Assembly (NCBI RefSeq): GCF_002994745.2
Contig: NC_037090.1
Location: forward strand, 39,551,001 to 39,615,000
Direction: 5' to 3'
Origin: Rosa chinensis
Lineage: Eukaryota > Streptophyta > Magnoliopsida > Rosales > Rosaceae
Length of the DNA stretch: 64,000 nt
Under the pieces are notes generated by a model. That model saw only the letters and a list, made by a program, of their open reading frames with translations, did not search any database and had not been told where the DNA came from. Positions 34,990 to 46,403 of this stretch are shown here, piece by piece. The translations under genes and the position numbers were made by a program. Position 1 is the stretch's first letter. The number at the start of each line of letters is the position of its first letter.

Positions 34990-35520
34990 TTACAAAAATT
35001 GCCACTCATTCTATATCTATCACGATACAGCTCTCGCTCTCTCTCATATCTCTTTCAGATCCATTTCTCCCCAAAATCAAAACCCCTCTTCCATTTTTGC
35101 AGCTAAGCAACAATTTAGAGTAGCAAATCGAGGCTCCGATGGTGAAGTAGCCGGTGAGGTGACGCGGCGAAGCGAGGCGGCAAAGCAAGGCAGCGAGGCG
35201 ATTGGCGAAGCGAGGCGGCGAAGCAAGGAGTCGAAGCGAGTGGCGAGGCGGCGAATCGAGGCGGTGAAGCAAATTTTCAGGTTAGTGAGGTTTTGACAAA
35301 TTGGGGGTTAGCTGTTGGGCTTTGTGCATGTAAATCGTTGTGTTCGATGGTTATCATATTTAGAAGATCATTTTTGAATTTGTTTCGTTAGTCAATTAGT
35401 CATAATTTCTAATTTCTGCAGGGAGATGAAACTACAGATCAAGCTGGGAGTGCCTCATATACTACAACAGTCGCTTGATGTCGAGAAGGTCAAATCAGTC
35501 TTTTAATAGTGAGTCAACAT
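34990..35520 (+). other. Possible 5' exon-like scrap downstream of PsbP-domain gene
   Basis: A CT-rich leader (35030-35100), an ATG-started but immediately stopped GAGGCGGC-rich stretch ending CAG then GTTAGTGAGG, and a second exon-like piece (TTTCTGCAG then GGAGATGAAAC... at 35423-35490) suggest remnants of a gene start. No protein can be named. The stretch is duplicated in copy 2 (37690-38130). Confidence 0.25.
35140..35275. repeat. GGCGAAGCGAGGC minisatellite
   Basis: Roughly ten imperfect units of GCGAAGCGAGGCG and GCAAAGCAAGGCG. The matching place in copy 2 (37845-37900) keeps only about four units, so the array differs in length between copies. Confidence 0.75.
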
Positions 35521-35706
35521 CCATTAGCTGAAACATGTGCAACTTAATCATATTCTAAACTATATTGTGCACTCTAGGTTGTATTGACATCATTCTAGGT
35601 ATCCAAAGGATGCAATATCTATTGTTTTTGTGGAATCAGTGAATGTGATATGTGTCTGTAGTCCTGCTGTGGAATCATAGTTTTAGAATTGTGTTGTTGC
35701 TGGTAC

Positions 35707-36448
35707 TGATACGCTCAAAGCAAGCATATAATTTAACCATATAAATATCATTAGTAGTATAAGCAAGTAGGGATCGTTCTACTCCAGGGATTGAGGGTAC
35801 ACATGTCATTGTAAAACAATTAAACAATTAAAATAAAAACAAAGTATAATATTTACACAAGTATATACAATTTACGAAATTAAGGGGGGTTTTAGGGTTT
35901 TAGGTTTTCTAAAAACAAAAGAAAGAAATAAAATAAAGAAACTATACAAACACAAGTACAAGAATGAAACATAAAAAACAAAGATCAAAACCAAGTTCAT
36001 AATCAAATTCGAATCAACCCTACAATTGTTCTTCCAAGTCATGAGAAAGAAGTTGATCATGTGAAACATTTGAAGCAAACGATTTCCCATATTTTACTTT
36101 CCTTTACTTATTAATCTAAGTGAAAGCACAAAGATCAATCCTATCAAACATGCAATCAAAGTCTAGAAAGCTAGCTAATAAAGCCATATATGTTCAACGC
36201 AATAAGCATAAAGAAAGGTTATCAACTTAAGTGCACAACTTAGTATGAATAAGTTCATCTAATTGCAATCCTCTTCAATTAAATTCGATTCTTGTCCAAA
36301 ACCTTTACTACTTTCGATTCAAGTTCACAAAACTATTAGGTGAATCATAAACTTAAATCTAGCACCAATTACATGCAAACCTTAGATGTTTCGAACCACA
36401 TAAGATAAACACATAAAAGATATCAATCAAGCAAGTTTAACACATAAG
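35707..36448 (+). mobile_element. Truncated LTR-like element, family I copy C, at duplication junction
   Basis: Starts TGATACGCTCAAAGCAAG and follows copy A block by block (GGATCGTTCTACTCC, ATTTACACAAGT, CCTCTTCAATTAAATTCGA) for about 740 bp. It then breaks within ACATAAGATAAACACATACA and passes into PsbP-gene intron 1 sequence. The right two-thirds are missing. The insertion site CTGGTAC is present uninterrupted in copy 2 (38327-38333, CTGGTACTATTATTC). Confidence 0.85.
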
Positions 36449-38334
36449 ATAAACACATACATACACAAACTTACCTTCAAATTTTCTTGAAATTTTATGT
36501 ATTAGCATAATACTAGAAAAATGTCAAAAATTATTGGCTGCCGTAACTTGCAGTCATATTATCTTCTGAGTCGCATAAGGAATGAAATTACACATGTTAT
36601 GCATTGCCTTTATTTCTCTCGCATTGCAGAGATCTAGCGTTCATTTTCTTTCTGTAAGTTAATTTTTGTTGTTTTGAATGGTATAGGTATATTGTAATAT
36701 ACTGAACTGATGATATATACTCGAAACTTAGTTGTTTAATTTGCAGGAAACGTGCAGCCTTACCAGTTCATCCTTCCCCCGACATGGAAACAGACACGCG
36801 TAGCAAACATATTATCTGGTAATTACTGCCAGCCAAAATGTGTAGAGCCATGGGTGGAGGTGAAATTTGAAGATGAAAAACAAGGAAAGCTTCAGGTTGT
36901 GGCTTCACCTTTGATACGCCTGACCAATAAGCCAAATGCATCTATTGAAGATATTGGCAACCCTGAGAAGCTGATTGCTTCTCTTGGACCTTTTGTAACT
37001 GGGAACACCTATGATCCTGATGAGCTCCTTGAGACCAAAGTTGAAAAACGTGGCGATCTCACGGTATGCATCAGTGCCCACAAGTTGCTTTGTACGTTTC
37101 CTTCATCGATATAAGCTACCTAGCTATGTATTCCTTTGTTTCTCCATATATAATTCAAATGCAATTATGTGCTGGAGACTCCATTTGCACTGACAGGTTC
37201 CCACAATCTTGCAAAGGCCACAGCTAAGGGGAACACTGTTGTCTTATTTGTGGTTAGCGCAAATGACAAGCAGTGGCAATCATCTCAGAAGATTCTAAAG
37301 GCCATACTTGATTCTTTTCAGGTGTAGTTAGTTCTTTTGCATCATTGCTGAATGAGAGCTGAAGTTTGATACTCTGAAAATTACTTCACGCGATCGAGTT
37401 GAAAGTCTTGATTTGCTAGTACGTCAGAGCGGAGATGGCTCTACTAAGGTTTATATTACATCGAGGGCTTGTAATAAAATAGACGGTTTATATTTACTGA
37501 ATATCATAAGTTTTTTATTTTTTATATTTTTTTTTAGAATTAATGACCACTGGCTACAAATTCTTTCATTTCTTTCTCATGCGCAAGGGCCACAAACACG
37601 GTCCCCGTGCGGTCAAATTAAACCTAGCTACAGTAACGATTCAATATGTTAAGAACAAAAAAGACAGTTAAACGTTTATGAAATTACAAAAATTGCCACT
37701 CGTTCTATATCTATCACGATACAGCTCTCGCTCTCTCTCATATCTCTTTCAGATCCATTTCTCCCCAAAATCAAAACCTCTCTTCCATTTCTGCAGCTAA
37801 GCAACAATTCAGAGTAGCAAATCGAGGCTCCGATGGTGAAGTAGCCAGTGAGGCAAAGCAAGGCGGCTAGGCGATCGGCGAAGCGAGGCGGCTAAGCAAA
37901 TTTTCAGGTTAGTGAGGTTTTGACAAATTGGGGTTAGCTGTTGGGCTTTGTGCATGTAAATCGTTGTGTTCGATGGTTATCATATTTGGAAGATCGTTTT
38001 TGAATTTGTTTCGTTAGTCAATTAGTCATAATTTCTAATTTCTGCAGGGAGATGAAACTACAGATCAAGCTGGGAGTGCCTCATATACTACAACAGTCGC
38101 TTGATATCGAGAAGGTCAAATCAGTCTTTCAATAGTGAGTCAACATCCATTAGCTGAAACATGTGCAACTTAATCCTATTCTAAACTATATTGTGCACTC
38201 TAGGTTGTATTGACATCATTCTGGGTATCCAAAGGACGCAATATCTATTGTTTTTGTGGAATCAGTGAATGTGATATGTGTCTGTAGTCCTGCTGTGGAA
38301 TCATAGTTTTAGAATTGTGTTGTTGCTGGTACTA
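36449..38334 (+). repeat. Tandem duplication, copy 2
   Basis: Second copy of 33742-35706; runs on past CTGGTAC into TATTATTCCTGTTTG, which is likely the original downstream flank. Differences from copy 1 include a 21-bp deletion at exon 3, a 4-bp insertion in intron 2 (GTAC near 37094) and a shorter GGCGAAGC array. Confidence 0.9.
36747..37326 (+). pseudogene. Truncated PsbP-domain gene copy lacking exon 1
   Basis: Exon 2 (36747-37063) is open and differs from copy 1 by few bases, including an Ala-to-Val change right after the second Cys (CVEPW for CAEPW). Exon 3 lacks its first 5 codons and the upstream splice acceptor, because TATGTG...CAAC (21 bp) is deleted between two TATGTG repeats (junction near 37165-37171). 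Exon 1, with the transit peptide and twin-arginine signal, is absent. The remaining part of exon 3 stays readable to TAG at 37324-37326. It cannot yield a targeted lumen protein. Confidence 0.9.
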
Positions 38335-38923
38335 TTATTCCTGTTTGATCAGAATTCTATGGAGAGCTTGAAATGGCATCTAGTACCTTAGTCTCATGGA
38401 GAAATGCAAGCTTCTATGAAAACCCATCTTAGGACAGTAAAATAGTTTGGCAAATTTTCGCTTCATTAGTTTTCTTTATCAGCTTTGTATTGAGGACCAG
38501 TAGATTTAGTTTTGTGTTTATGTTAGTTTCTTATGGGATTGGTGGTGTTGTGTAATGCTTTAGTTTTATGTTTATGTTAGTTTGACAAAAAATTTGTTGC
38601 TTTTTTTGGTTATGTGTTCTTGCAAGTTCATGGATTAGTTGCAAAATTTACTGCTGGTATCTTCTACTTCCTTTTGTTTTTTTTTTCTTTTTCAATTTTT
38701 ATCTCAGAAAGAAATGGAAGAAACTATAGAGATTAGGCTCCAAGTTTAGTGACAGTTCTTATGTGTTTGAATGCTATGATTTTTGAAGCAAAAGGATTAG
38801 AGTTGTAATCGCCAAAGCATTTTTGAGCACACTTTGTCATCCCTTATGCTCTATGTTGCCGGTTGACTTGCAGGATGGAGATAATGAAAGCAATGCTGAA
38901 GTGAGCAAACGCAAGAAGGCCAG
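38335..38923. other. Downstream flank of duplication, no clear gene
   Basis: A possible exon scrap ends the stretch: after TTGCAG at about 38874 a frame reads DGDNESNAEVSKRKKARL, a lysine-rich nuclear-protein-like tail, before running into the minisatellite. Identity unknown. Confidence 0.25.
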
Positions 38924-39061
38924 GCTAGTATACTACTGAGGATCAGTATACTACTGAGGCTAGTATACTACTGGGGATCAGTACACTACTCAGGGTCAGT
39001 ATACTACTGGAGCTAGTATACTGCTGAGGGTCAATATACTACTGAGGGTCAGTACTCTAGG
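38924..39061. repeat. Minisatellite, 17-18 bp unit CAGTATACTACTGAGG
   Basis: Eight imperfect units alternate between GCTAGTATACTACTGAG and GGTCAGTATACTACTGAG. Each unit contains the palindrome AGTATACT. Confidence 0.9.
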
Positions 39062-39517
39062 AAATCCTGCTAGAGAAACTTCTTCACCATGAGAAGAGAT
39101 GAAATTCAAACATCAAGCAGCAAAACCAGAGATAAATGATATAGTGTTCAAGTTTCATATTGTAATATGTATAAATAGCTTTTGGGATTATTATATAAAT
39201 GAGTTGTTTCTCAGAGAAACAAAGATGAAATGTAGAAATATTATTTCTATTTTTCTTTGTACAGAATGTCACAGAATACTCATTCATGAATAAGTTGTAC
39301 TCAAAAGATAATTCTTCATAATGCTACTGACATTCAGTAGTGTTAATAACATTATCCAAACCATAAGGGTAGTGTCGTAATTTACTTATTAATAGAGATA
39401 ATTAAAAAGGGGGAGGAAACTGACCGCAAGGGGATTACTGCTTGCACATGGGCATTTTGCACAACCGTATGGGAATTAAGGAAAGCATGCTTGCTAATGG
39501 GAAATTATGAGCTAAAA

Positions 39518-39561
39518 GTGTAGGTAGTGGTAATTTGCTGTGTAGGTAGTGGTAATTTGCT
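39518..39561. repeat. Tandem pair of GTGTAGGTAGTGGTAATTTGCT
   Basis: Two adjacent copies of a unit of about 21 bp. Confidence 0.85.
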
Positions 39562-39590
39562 ATTCTTTTTATTATAGGAATATATAAGTT

Positions 39591-39790
39591 TTTTTTTTTA
39601 GGTTACATAAATGGTGGCTGAGTGAGGTACCACTCTGGGGCTGAGAGCAACGTGGGTATGGTCCCTCTCCAAGGGATGTTTTTCACATGTTTGGGTTCGA
39701 ATCAGAGACCTCCTATTACCAGGAGAAGCCCTGCAGCTTCTGCCCCATTTGCAGCCTAGCATGCTTCCACTAGACCAAACCCGTTGGGTA
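39591..39790 (-). mobile_element. tRNA-derived SINE
   Basis: On the minus strand the element starts near CCCAACGGGTTTGGTCTAGTGG, with TGGTCTAGTGG as Pol III box A (consensus TRGCNNAGTGG). GATTCGAACCC serves as box B. It ends with a TAAAAAAAAA tail at about 39591-39600. Flanking AATATATAAG and TATATAGAAAG are a possible degenerate target duplication. The A-to-B spacing (about 70 bp) is longer than usual. Confidence 0.6.
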
Positions 39791-40165
39791 TATAGAAAGC
39801 TGTTTTAGTGCAAGCACTGAATGATAAAATATGGTTCAAAATTTCCATTTGATTTATTTTATTTTCTCATTATCATGACCCTCCTTTTTGGCTTTCCTCT
39901 TTTAGCATCTATGCATAGAGCAGTCTTTTCAAAAAAAAAAAAAACCTCAAAACTCTACCCTATTATTTACCTTGGAATTTATTTGCAAAACTGAATATAG
40001 CAGATAGTGACCATATCTGAGACTAAGGATCAAGGTGTGTAGTAGTGGAGGTTTATTGTGTAGTTGCAGAGAAAAGAGGGGAACATAGAAAGACATAGGA
40101 GAGAGGCATGGAATTTAGAAAAACACAGGAAACCGAGATCCCTTAGATTTTTAGAGGCATGGAAT
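39791..40165. other. Spacer, no gene seen
   Basis: No coding signal. The direct repeat GGCATGGAATT(A/T)AG occurs at about 40105 and 40157. Confidence 0.4.
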
Positions 40166-40530
40166 TAGGGATCATCATGGGCCAAGCCGTGGCCGGCCCT
40201 ACCCTAAATTTTAGAGCTTAGGGTCTGGCAGCGCTGGGCCTAGTCAAAGTCAACAAAATTTAGGGTCGGGCCTTCCGAATAGGGTCTAAAATGGCCTTAC
40301 TTTGTTTAACTTTTTCTTTGTTCAAAATGTGGCTCAACGATTGTATGGGTGGGTAATCCAAGACTCATTTCTATTTTTTTTTTTTTACTCTTTTGAATAT
40401 GTATATGTATATATTTTTGAAATTACCTTGATAACATTTATAAATATTAGCTATTCAATTAATAATCTCTCCAAATCTCTAAAATTAAGAAAAATAAAAA
40501 TTACTAAATCAATTACAAGAAAGAGGTAAG

Positions 40531-40765
40531 TGTTCAAGTAAATCTAGAATTTGTGTCTGGCCCAAACTTGAGGTTGCTTGCTCTAGTTGAAATAGTGTTA
40601 GAATAAGAGATAATCTCGGAGAATCTTAGAGATATCCAATCAATGTATGATTACGTTTCCTTGTACAACTTTATCTCTATGCTTGTAATCCTCCATATAA
40701 AGAGACCCCTATTATCAATGAAAGCACAACAAATTCTCTTCCAAATATCGATTCTCTAAAACACA
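40531..40765 (+). repeat. Copia 5' LTR
   Basis: About 235 bp, close to 90% identical to the 3' LTR by eye. TATAAAG-like box (CATATAAAGAGACC) and polyadenylation-like AATGAAAGC follow the usual U3-R-U5 order. After it comes TTATCAGCACGAAGCCC, not the usual TGGTATCAGAGC primer site. Confidence 0.9.
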
Positions 40766-41265
40766 TTATCAGCACGAAGCCCTAACCCTGAAACCCTAAA
40801 ATTGTAACCTTCAAACCCTAGCAACCACCGCCGCATAGATTGAAGCCCTCAATCCCAAGAGTCCAGAACCGGCCGAGCCACCCACAGAACCAGCCAAAAA
40901 AATACCGAACCAGCCCCCAGAAGAAACAAAAGGTTCCTTGCATGGTTTGCATCCTTCCAGTCCGTCTCCTACCATGAAATTTTTCCATCACAGGCATCCT
41001 AAATCCAGAAACAGGGAACCATAAAAATAACGGCCAACATTGGCTGGAAAATTGTCGGACCGGCCTGTAGAAACGCCGCACGACCTTGAACCATCAGACC
41101 CCAGCTCCAGCCATAAAAGAAAGAAAAAAGAAGGATCTGCCCAGAAAGAAAGAAGGAGCAGCCCAGAAGAAGAAAAGAAGGCACAGCCCAAGCCAGAAAA
41201 GAGAAGAGATAAGAAAAAAAAAAAAGAGGCATGGCTCAAGCCAGAAAAGAGAAGGAAAAAAACAG

Positions 41266-42920
41266 GACTAATTTCAGTTTACCCCCCTCAGGTTTAGGTC
41301 GTCATCATGTTAGTCCCTCTAGTTTCAATTTAATCAGTAACACCCTTGTACTTTCCAAATTCATCAGCCGTGTCCAATTTTGGGACCTCCGTCCAAATTG
41401 GTCGTTAAATCTGTCGTTGGGGGCCCACTATAAGGGGTAAAACAATCATTTCAAGACCAAAAAAAAATCAGAACAAAAAATACCCACTTTAGGGGATAAT
41501 TCGTCGTCGTTTGGCCTATGTTCCACCATCCCCATCCTCCTCTTCGCAGCCCAACTCCTCTTCCCCATCCTTTAGTATTTCCCCATAGATGATTATATAC
41601 CTTCTCCACCTTCTACACATGTGCAGAACTCTCACAGCTTCTTCTTCATCTTCGAGCTCAGAATCGTCGTCAACTACTCTCACTGCTGGCACGCACTATT
41701 TGGCCTCTCGCTGCAAACCTAGCACCTCACCTCTTCTCCACCATGATCTCCTCAATTGACTCTAGCCTGCTCTTCTTCACAGATGATCGATGCACGCTCC
41801 TCTTCTTGAGTGCCGATCTCCTCTCTAACTGACCCGATAGCAAACCCGACAACCTGCGAATGGGTCCGATCGGAAATCAGTCCTCCTGTCACCTCTCTGA
41901 GGCCGACCATCGGCAATAGCTTCCTCTCCTCAATGATGACAACCATGTGGCCTTAGATCGTCCATGCATTGAAAGAAGGAGGAGAATCGACGACCCGAAG
42001 CTTTGAGTTTTCTCCTGCGAGTTATGAAAATTGCCGCAACTCCGGTCACCGATAGAGCTGCATGTCATATGAAAATCGACCCTCTCGTCGTGATCTACAC
42101 TCTAGTATAATTAGTTTTTCAATTCGATCAAGTTTTGACAAATCAGTTTCTGGGTTTATTTTGGGTTCGGCGTCGTTGCTGCCACCGCCAGCATTACCAA
42201 GCATTAATGCAGTGTTGGGGTTCCTTAAGCACTTGGATGTTGATTTTTAGTCTTAGAAACAGGGTTTGAGCCTTAGTTGCATTTAGTTTTAGAAATTAGA
42301 AGGTGGGATGCAACTCTAGGACTGATCGAGTTAAAGCAAGGCTCTGTCGTTTGAGGACATCAGATCAATTTCCTATTCATTCCCAAACTGCATTTGGAAT
42401 CAAGCTTGAAAACGGTGACCTGTTGTTGCTATGACGAAGGTATATTTATAGTTGTATTATTTGGAAATTTGTGGAAATTGAATGGATTATGGTTGATTAA
42501 GTTGAAATCGAGTTCTCCTTGGTTATTGATTTTATCAGATTGCGTAGCTTGGTGGTTATTTGAATTGGGGAGAAAATTTGGATGAATTGATGAATCTGTT
42601 ATTAGAATTTGGACTGGAATTGGTTTCTTGTATTACACCCTTGACAGAGTTGACGTTAAAAGAACGGTTGTGTAGAAGTGGTTGAAAATATGCATTGGGT
42701 GTCCATAGTAAATTCTTTGGAATTACTATCTGTGAAAATGACCATTTTACCCCCTAAAGGGAGCCCACATAACAGATTTAACGTCCAATTTGGACGGTCG
42801 TCCAAAAATTGGACACGGCTGATGAATTTGGAGAGTACAAGGGTGTTACTGATTAAATTGAAACGAGGGACTAACATGATGACAACCCCAAACCTCAGGG
42901 GGGGTAAACTGAAATTAGTC
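41266..42920 (+). mobile_element. Non-autonomous Mutator-like element in copia leader
   Basis: Inverted repeats of about 185 bp: left GACTAATTTCAGTTTACCCC, right ending GGGGTAAACTGAAATTAGTC. The internal 1.25 kb (about 41460-42700) is neither copia nor transposase; it contains CT-rich and TCGTCGTC stretches that could be captured genomic sequence. The 9-bp flanks are A-rich and not clearly matched. Confidence 0.75.
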
Positions 42921-43441
42921 TAAAAAAAAAAAGGAGGTGCAGCCTAGAGAGAAGAATAAGGCTGACGCGGCCCAAGTCGAGGAAAAAAAATGAAGCAAGC
43001 ACTGCTGACTGAAGAAGAAAGGAAAGGAAAAAAAAAAAAGGCAGCCCAGTTTTTTGTTTTTCCTCAAGCCCATTTAAGGTATTTTTCTTTCTTTTCTTTT
43101 ATTCAATTCCTTTTGCTTTCGTAATTTCAATTTCTTTTCTTTTTCTCGGGGACTTGCAACCTGCCTTCTTCTACCCCCCCCCCTTTCTTCCTCATAGAGA
43201 AGACCAAAAGCCGAACTGTGGGTGTTCGTGCTTACTCGAAGCTTGGAGTTTGTAGAGTCCTCCAAACTTAGAGTTTGTTGAGATGTTATGATCGACCACA
43301 AACATATCATTGTTTCGGTCCAATTCAATTCCTCTTAGAATCGGATTTCTTGGAAGCGACTACGCTCAGAAATTTTTATTATTTTCGTGGTAGCCTTTTC
43401 GCTTCAAAACTAATCCTAATCTTTTGTTGTTTTTCAAGATG

Positions 43442-46060
43442 AGTAACTGAACAAGTTGAACTTTGTTCCACTAGAGACAACAGGCGCAGGATACCACAAG
43501 TGGGTCCGTAATGTGCCCCAGCATCTTAAGGCTGATGGGATCCTGGATACGATCCAAGATCCAAGTCAGAACGTGCTTACTCCTCAACAAGTTGCCACTT
43601 TTGAAGCGAATAGAGCTACTAGAGAGGTAAACGAAGCTAAAACCATAATTCTCATGACAAGGCACATGAATGACGCGCTCCAGAATGAGTACCTCAATGA
43701 GGAGGACCCTAGAAAGCTATGGGTAGAACTCGAGCAGCGTTTTGGCAAAGCTTGTGACTCCCTGCTTCCAAATTTAGAAGTGAGATGGCATAGCTTCTGC
43801 TTCTGTGACTTCAAGTCCGTATTTGACTACAGTTCGGAAGCCCTTCGTATTAAGTTTTTGATGGAGTTCTGTGGCAAGACCATCGCCTGATACGATGTTG
43901 ATCGAGAAGACTCTCTCTACTTTCCCCGTCTCTACACTAATGATTGCAAAGAATTATCAGATTGATGTAAATGCAGGACGTATCACAAGGTTTCATGAGC
44001 TTATTGGCGCTATGAACGTAGCTGAGAAGTATGACAATATCCTTGTGAAGAATTATAACTCTAGACCCGTGGGAACCAAGTCTATTCCGGAGTCTAATTA
44101 TAGTCGCGCCCCCAAGGGAGGACGCAAGGAGCGAAACCCTAAGAGTAGGGATGATTTTGGACACACTGATCCATATTCTCGCCCGAAAGAGGAAGGAAAT
44201 CGCCAAGATAGGCGTACATGGAACTGTGGATGTCAACGTGTGAAGAGAGAGAGATGCCAAGCCTCTAGCGATGGCAGTGACGCCACCAAGGAAAGAAGTC
44301 ATCTCCAATAGCCCCCTAAAGCACCTCGATCAAGGGAGCCTGACCACAAAGATGCTTGTCTTCAGTGCGGAGCGTCCGGACATTGGGCCAAAGCATGTAA
44401 AGTGATAGGAGCATAATTATGCGATAATAATGTTGTTAATTCCCATATTTACTTTGTTAGTTTATCTTATTTTCTGGTTAATTTAGTTGTCTTTATGTTT
44501 ATTAGGTTTTTCAAAGTAAGGAAAGAAATAAGAGCAAAAGGAAGGAGATATGTGCAATTGATGGAGAATTGTGGACTCTTGATGAATCAAGGAAGCTTAA
44601 GGCAACAGGAAGAAAAAGATATTCAGCAATTAATTCTCTTGGCTGCTCCTATTGGATAGAAGGATGTCAATGAATCCTAAATCAATGAGAACATAACCAA
44701 GGGGCTTACCGTTGAAGCCAAGGAGTTAGAATCCCAAAAGGAAAGAAGAAAAGTGCTAAAAACTGAATAAAATCTCTCCTTGGACGTGAAAGAAATGGAC
44801 GATCTCACATACGAAGAAGCATAGACGCACCAGAGCTGAAGAAGAAGCAAGACTGCAAACCACACAAGAAACGATCGATCGTTGGAATTTCCAAGATCGA
44901 TCGCTGATCCGTATTTTCCAATTTTTTGATTTTTGTTGTCTTCTTTCTCCATGAACTCCTTTGTGTTTTTGATTCCCATTATGTGTAACTAAATTTCCAG
45001 TAGCTAGGGGGCAGTTGAAGCCGCTAGACATGATCCATAACATGCTTTGATATTCAATTTGTTTTCCAATTAATAAAGTTGAGGTTTTGTTTAGCGATTT
45101 CTCATTGAGGAATTCTATGTTTGTATGCTTTGGAGGCCTACTTAGTTTGCATGCTAGGGTTCTAATACTTTGATTGTTTGATGCCTGGATCAATAGTTGG
45201 ATTCCTCAAATTATCTAGAGAAGTAATTGGTAGTTTTAACTAGCAAGTAAACAAAACCCTAGGTTTAGCAAGGCTCTAAGTTATTTACGATGCCTAGTGA
45301 TTGCTCAAACTCTTTTCAAACTTAATGATCTCTGCATGTTTAATCTAATAAATATACCTTTAGGTTGCATTGCTTGGGAATAGTCTAGGTGTAGAGCACT
45401 TCCTGCCTAGCGTACAAAGTAAGAAAGAGTAATAGGTTGTGCTCAAGCGTACCGAGCCAATCTGAGTGTCTTCAACTAAGTTAATTGGTAGTAAATTGGA
45501 CAAAGTGTGTTGTGTGTGATTGTTGGGGGTGGATACTTCCTTCCTAGCTAGTTTCATTATCTTGATCTCAACCATTCTCAAATCAGCTTTTCTTTATTTT
45601 ACGTTCTGTTCTCTGTTTTCCCATATTTATTTAATATAGTAATTCAACTCCAAAATTCACCATATTTTGTGTGCTGGACGCCTTGTGTGTCTAGTACGTC
45701 TCTGTAAATTTTCGTATTTTTCTGGGTTGTTTTGTTTAGATTATTAGTTTGTTTTTCAACTTCTGTTCAGTAGGAACTGCAGTCACGTTTTGTGACTTTT
45801 GTTGAAGCTTTTAGTTTAACTTAATCCTCTGCGGGAGACCCTTATTTCCCAATATTACAATCGACATATTTGCATGAGAATAAGGAAAATCAATAGCTTT
45901 AAATTTAGCTATCATAAAGCATCCTAGAATGTTGCAAATGATTACAAGTAGTACCGCGAAGCAAAGGAAGAAAATCACATGGAGCAAGAAGATCAAGAGG
46001 ACGATCTCGCTCTTAGGGTGGAAGACTTCAAGCGCTAAGAGATTGGCAGTTTTAATCAAG
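43442..46060 (+). pseudogene. Copia gag with CCHC zinc knuckle (broken)
   Basis: An ATG at 43440 is followed by a one-base deletion, after which the frame from 43456 reads FVPLETTGAGYHKWVRNV, MTRHMNDALQNEY and LWVELEQRFG. A second shift leads to the frame at 43871-44311 (LIEKTLSTFPVS, RFHELIGAMNVAEK). A zinc knuckle CLQCGASGHWAKAC (CX2CX4HX4C) is at about 44358-44399. It is interrupted after KACK by a solo LTR (44403-45914) and resumes beyond it (NVANDYK, REAKEENHMEQEDQED) to about 46040. Frame breaks rule out a working Gag. Confidence 0.9.
44403..45914 (+). mobile_element. Solo LTR in copia gag, perfect 5-bp TSD
   Basis: Starts TGATAGGAGCATAATTATGC and ends TTTAGCTATCA, termini TGATAG...CTATCA. 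The target duplication TAAAG is exact at 44398-44402 and 45915-45919. Across the insertion the copia frame joins from KACK to the next residues. 1512 bp with no gag or pol, so it is a solo LTR or a short non-autonomous element. Confidence 0.88.
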
Positions 46061-46403
46061 TCTTTTTATTTTTCAAGAGATGTAGGCAATTGCCATATTA
46101 TGTTTGTAGTAGATGCCAATGGTTTAGTCTTTCTCAAAGTAGGTTCACGCAAAGTATGTGTGATGTCTAAGAAGGTTTTGAGATTAGTGGTATTTAAGCG
46201 AGCCTTGCTCCACTGACATCTCTATACTCACCTGGTCACATTTATTTTGGAGTGACCGAAAAAAGTTAGACTGCTATTGTTAATTAGCTAGTTTATTGGA
46301 GTAGATTTTCTTTGGCTAAAGAGACAATGATGTAATTCCGTTTGGCTTATTAATAAAAGTTAAGTTATTTTTATTATGACTCATTTTTAATTACGAGTCT
46401 TTT

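Larger units (their letters stand above)
33742..35706 (+). repeat. Tandem duplication, copy 1 (intron 1 to 3' flank)
   Basis: From ACACATACATACACAAACTT in intron 1 to GTTGTTGCTGGTAC at 35706, this segment is repeated at 36449-38334 with about 97-98% identity by eye. It contains exons 2 and 3 and about 1.07 kb of downstream sequence. Copy 1 ends exactly where an LTR-like element begins (35707). Confidence 0.9.

Noticed and set aside
38924..39061. CRISPR-like array
   Set aside because: Units are contiguous and lack unique spacers; it is a minisatellite in a plant genome.
39690..39706. GGTTCGAATC on the plus strand as box B of a tRNA gene
   Set aside because: No cloverleaf could be assembled; the minus-strand box A and A-tail fit a SINE better.
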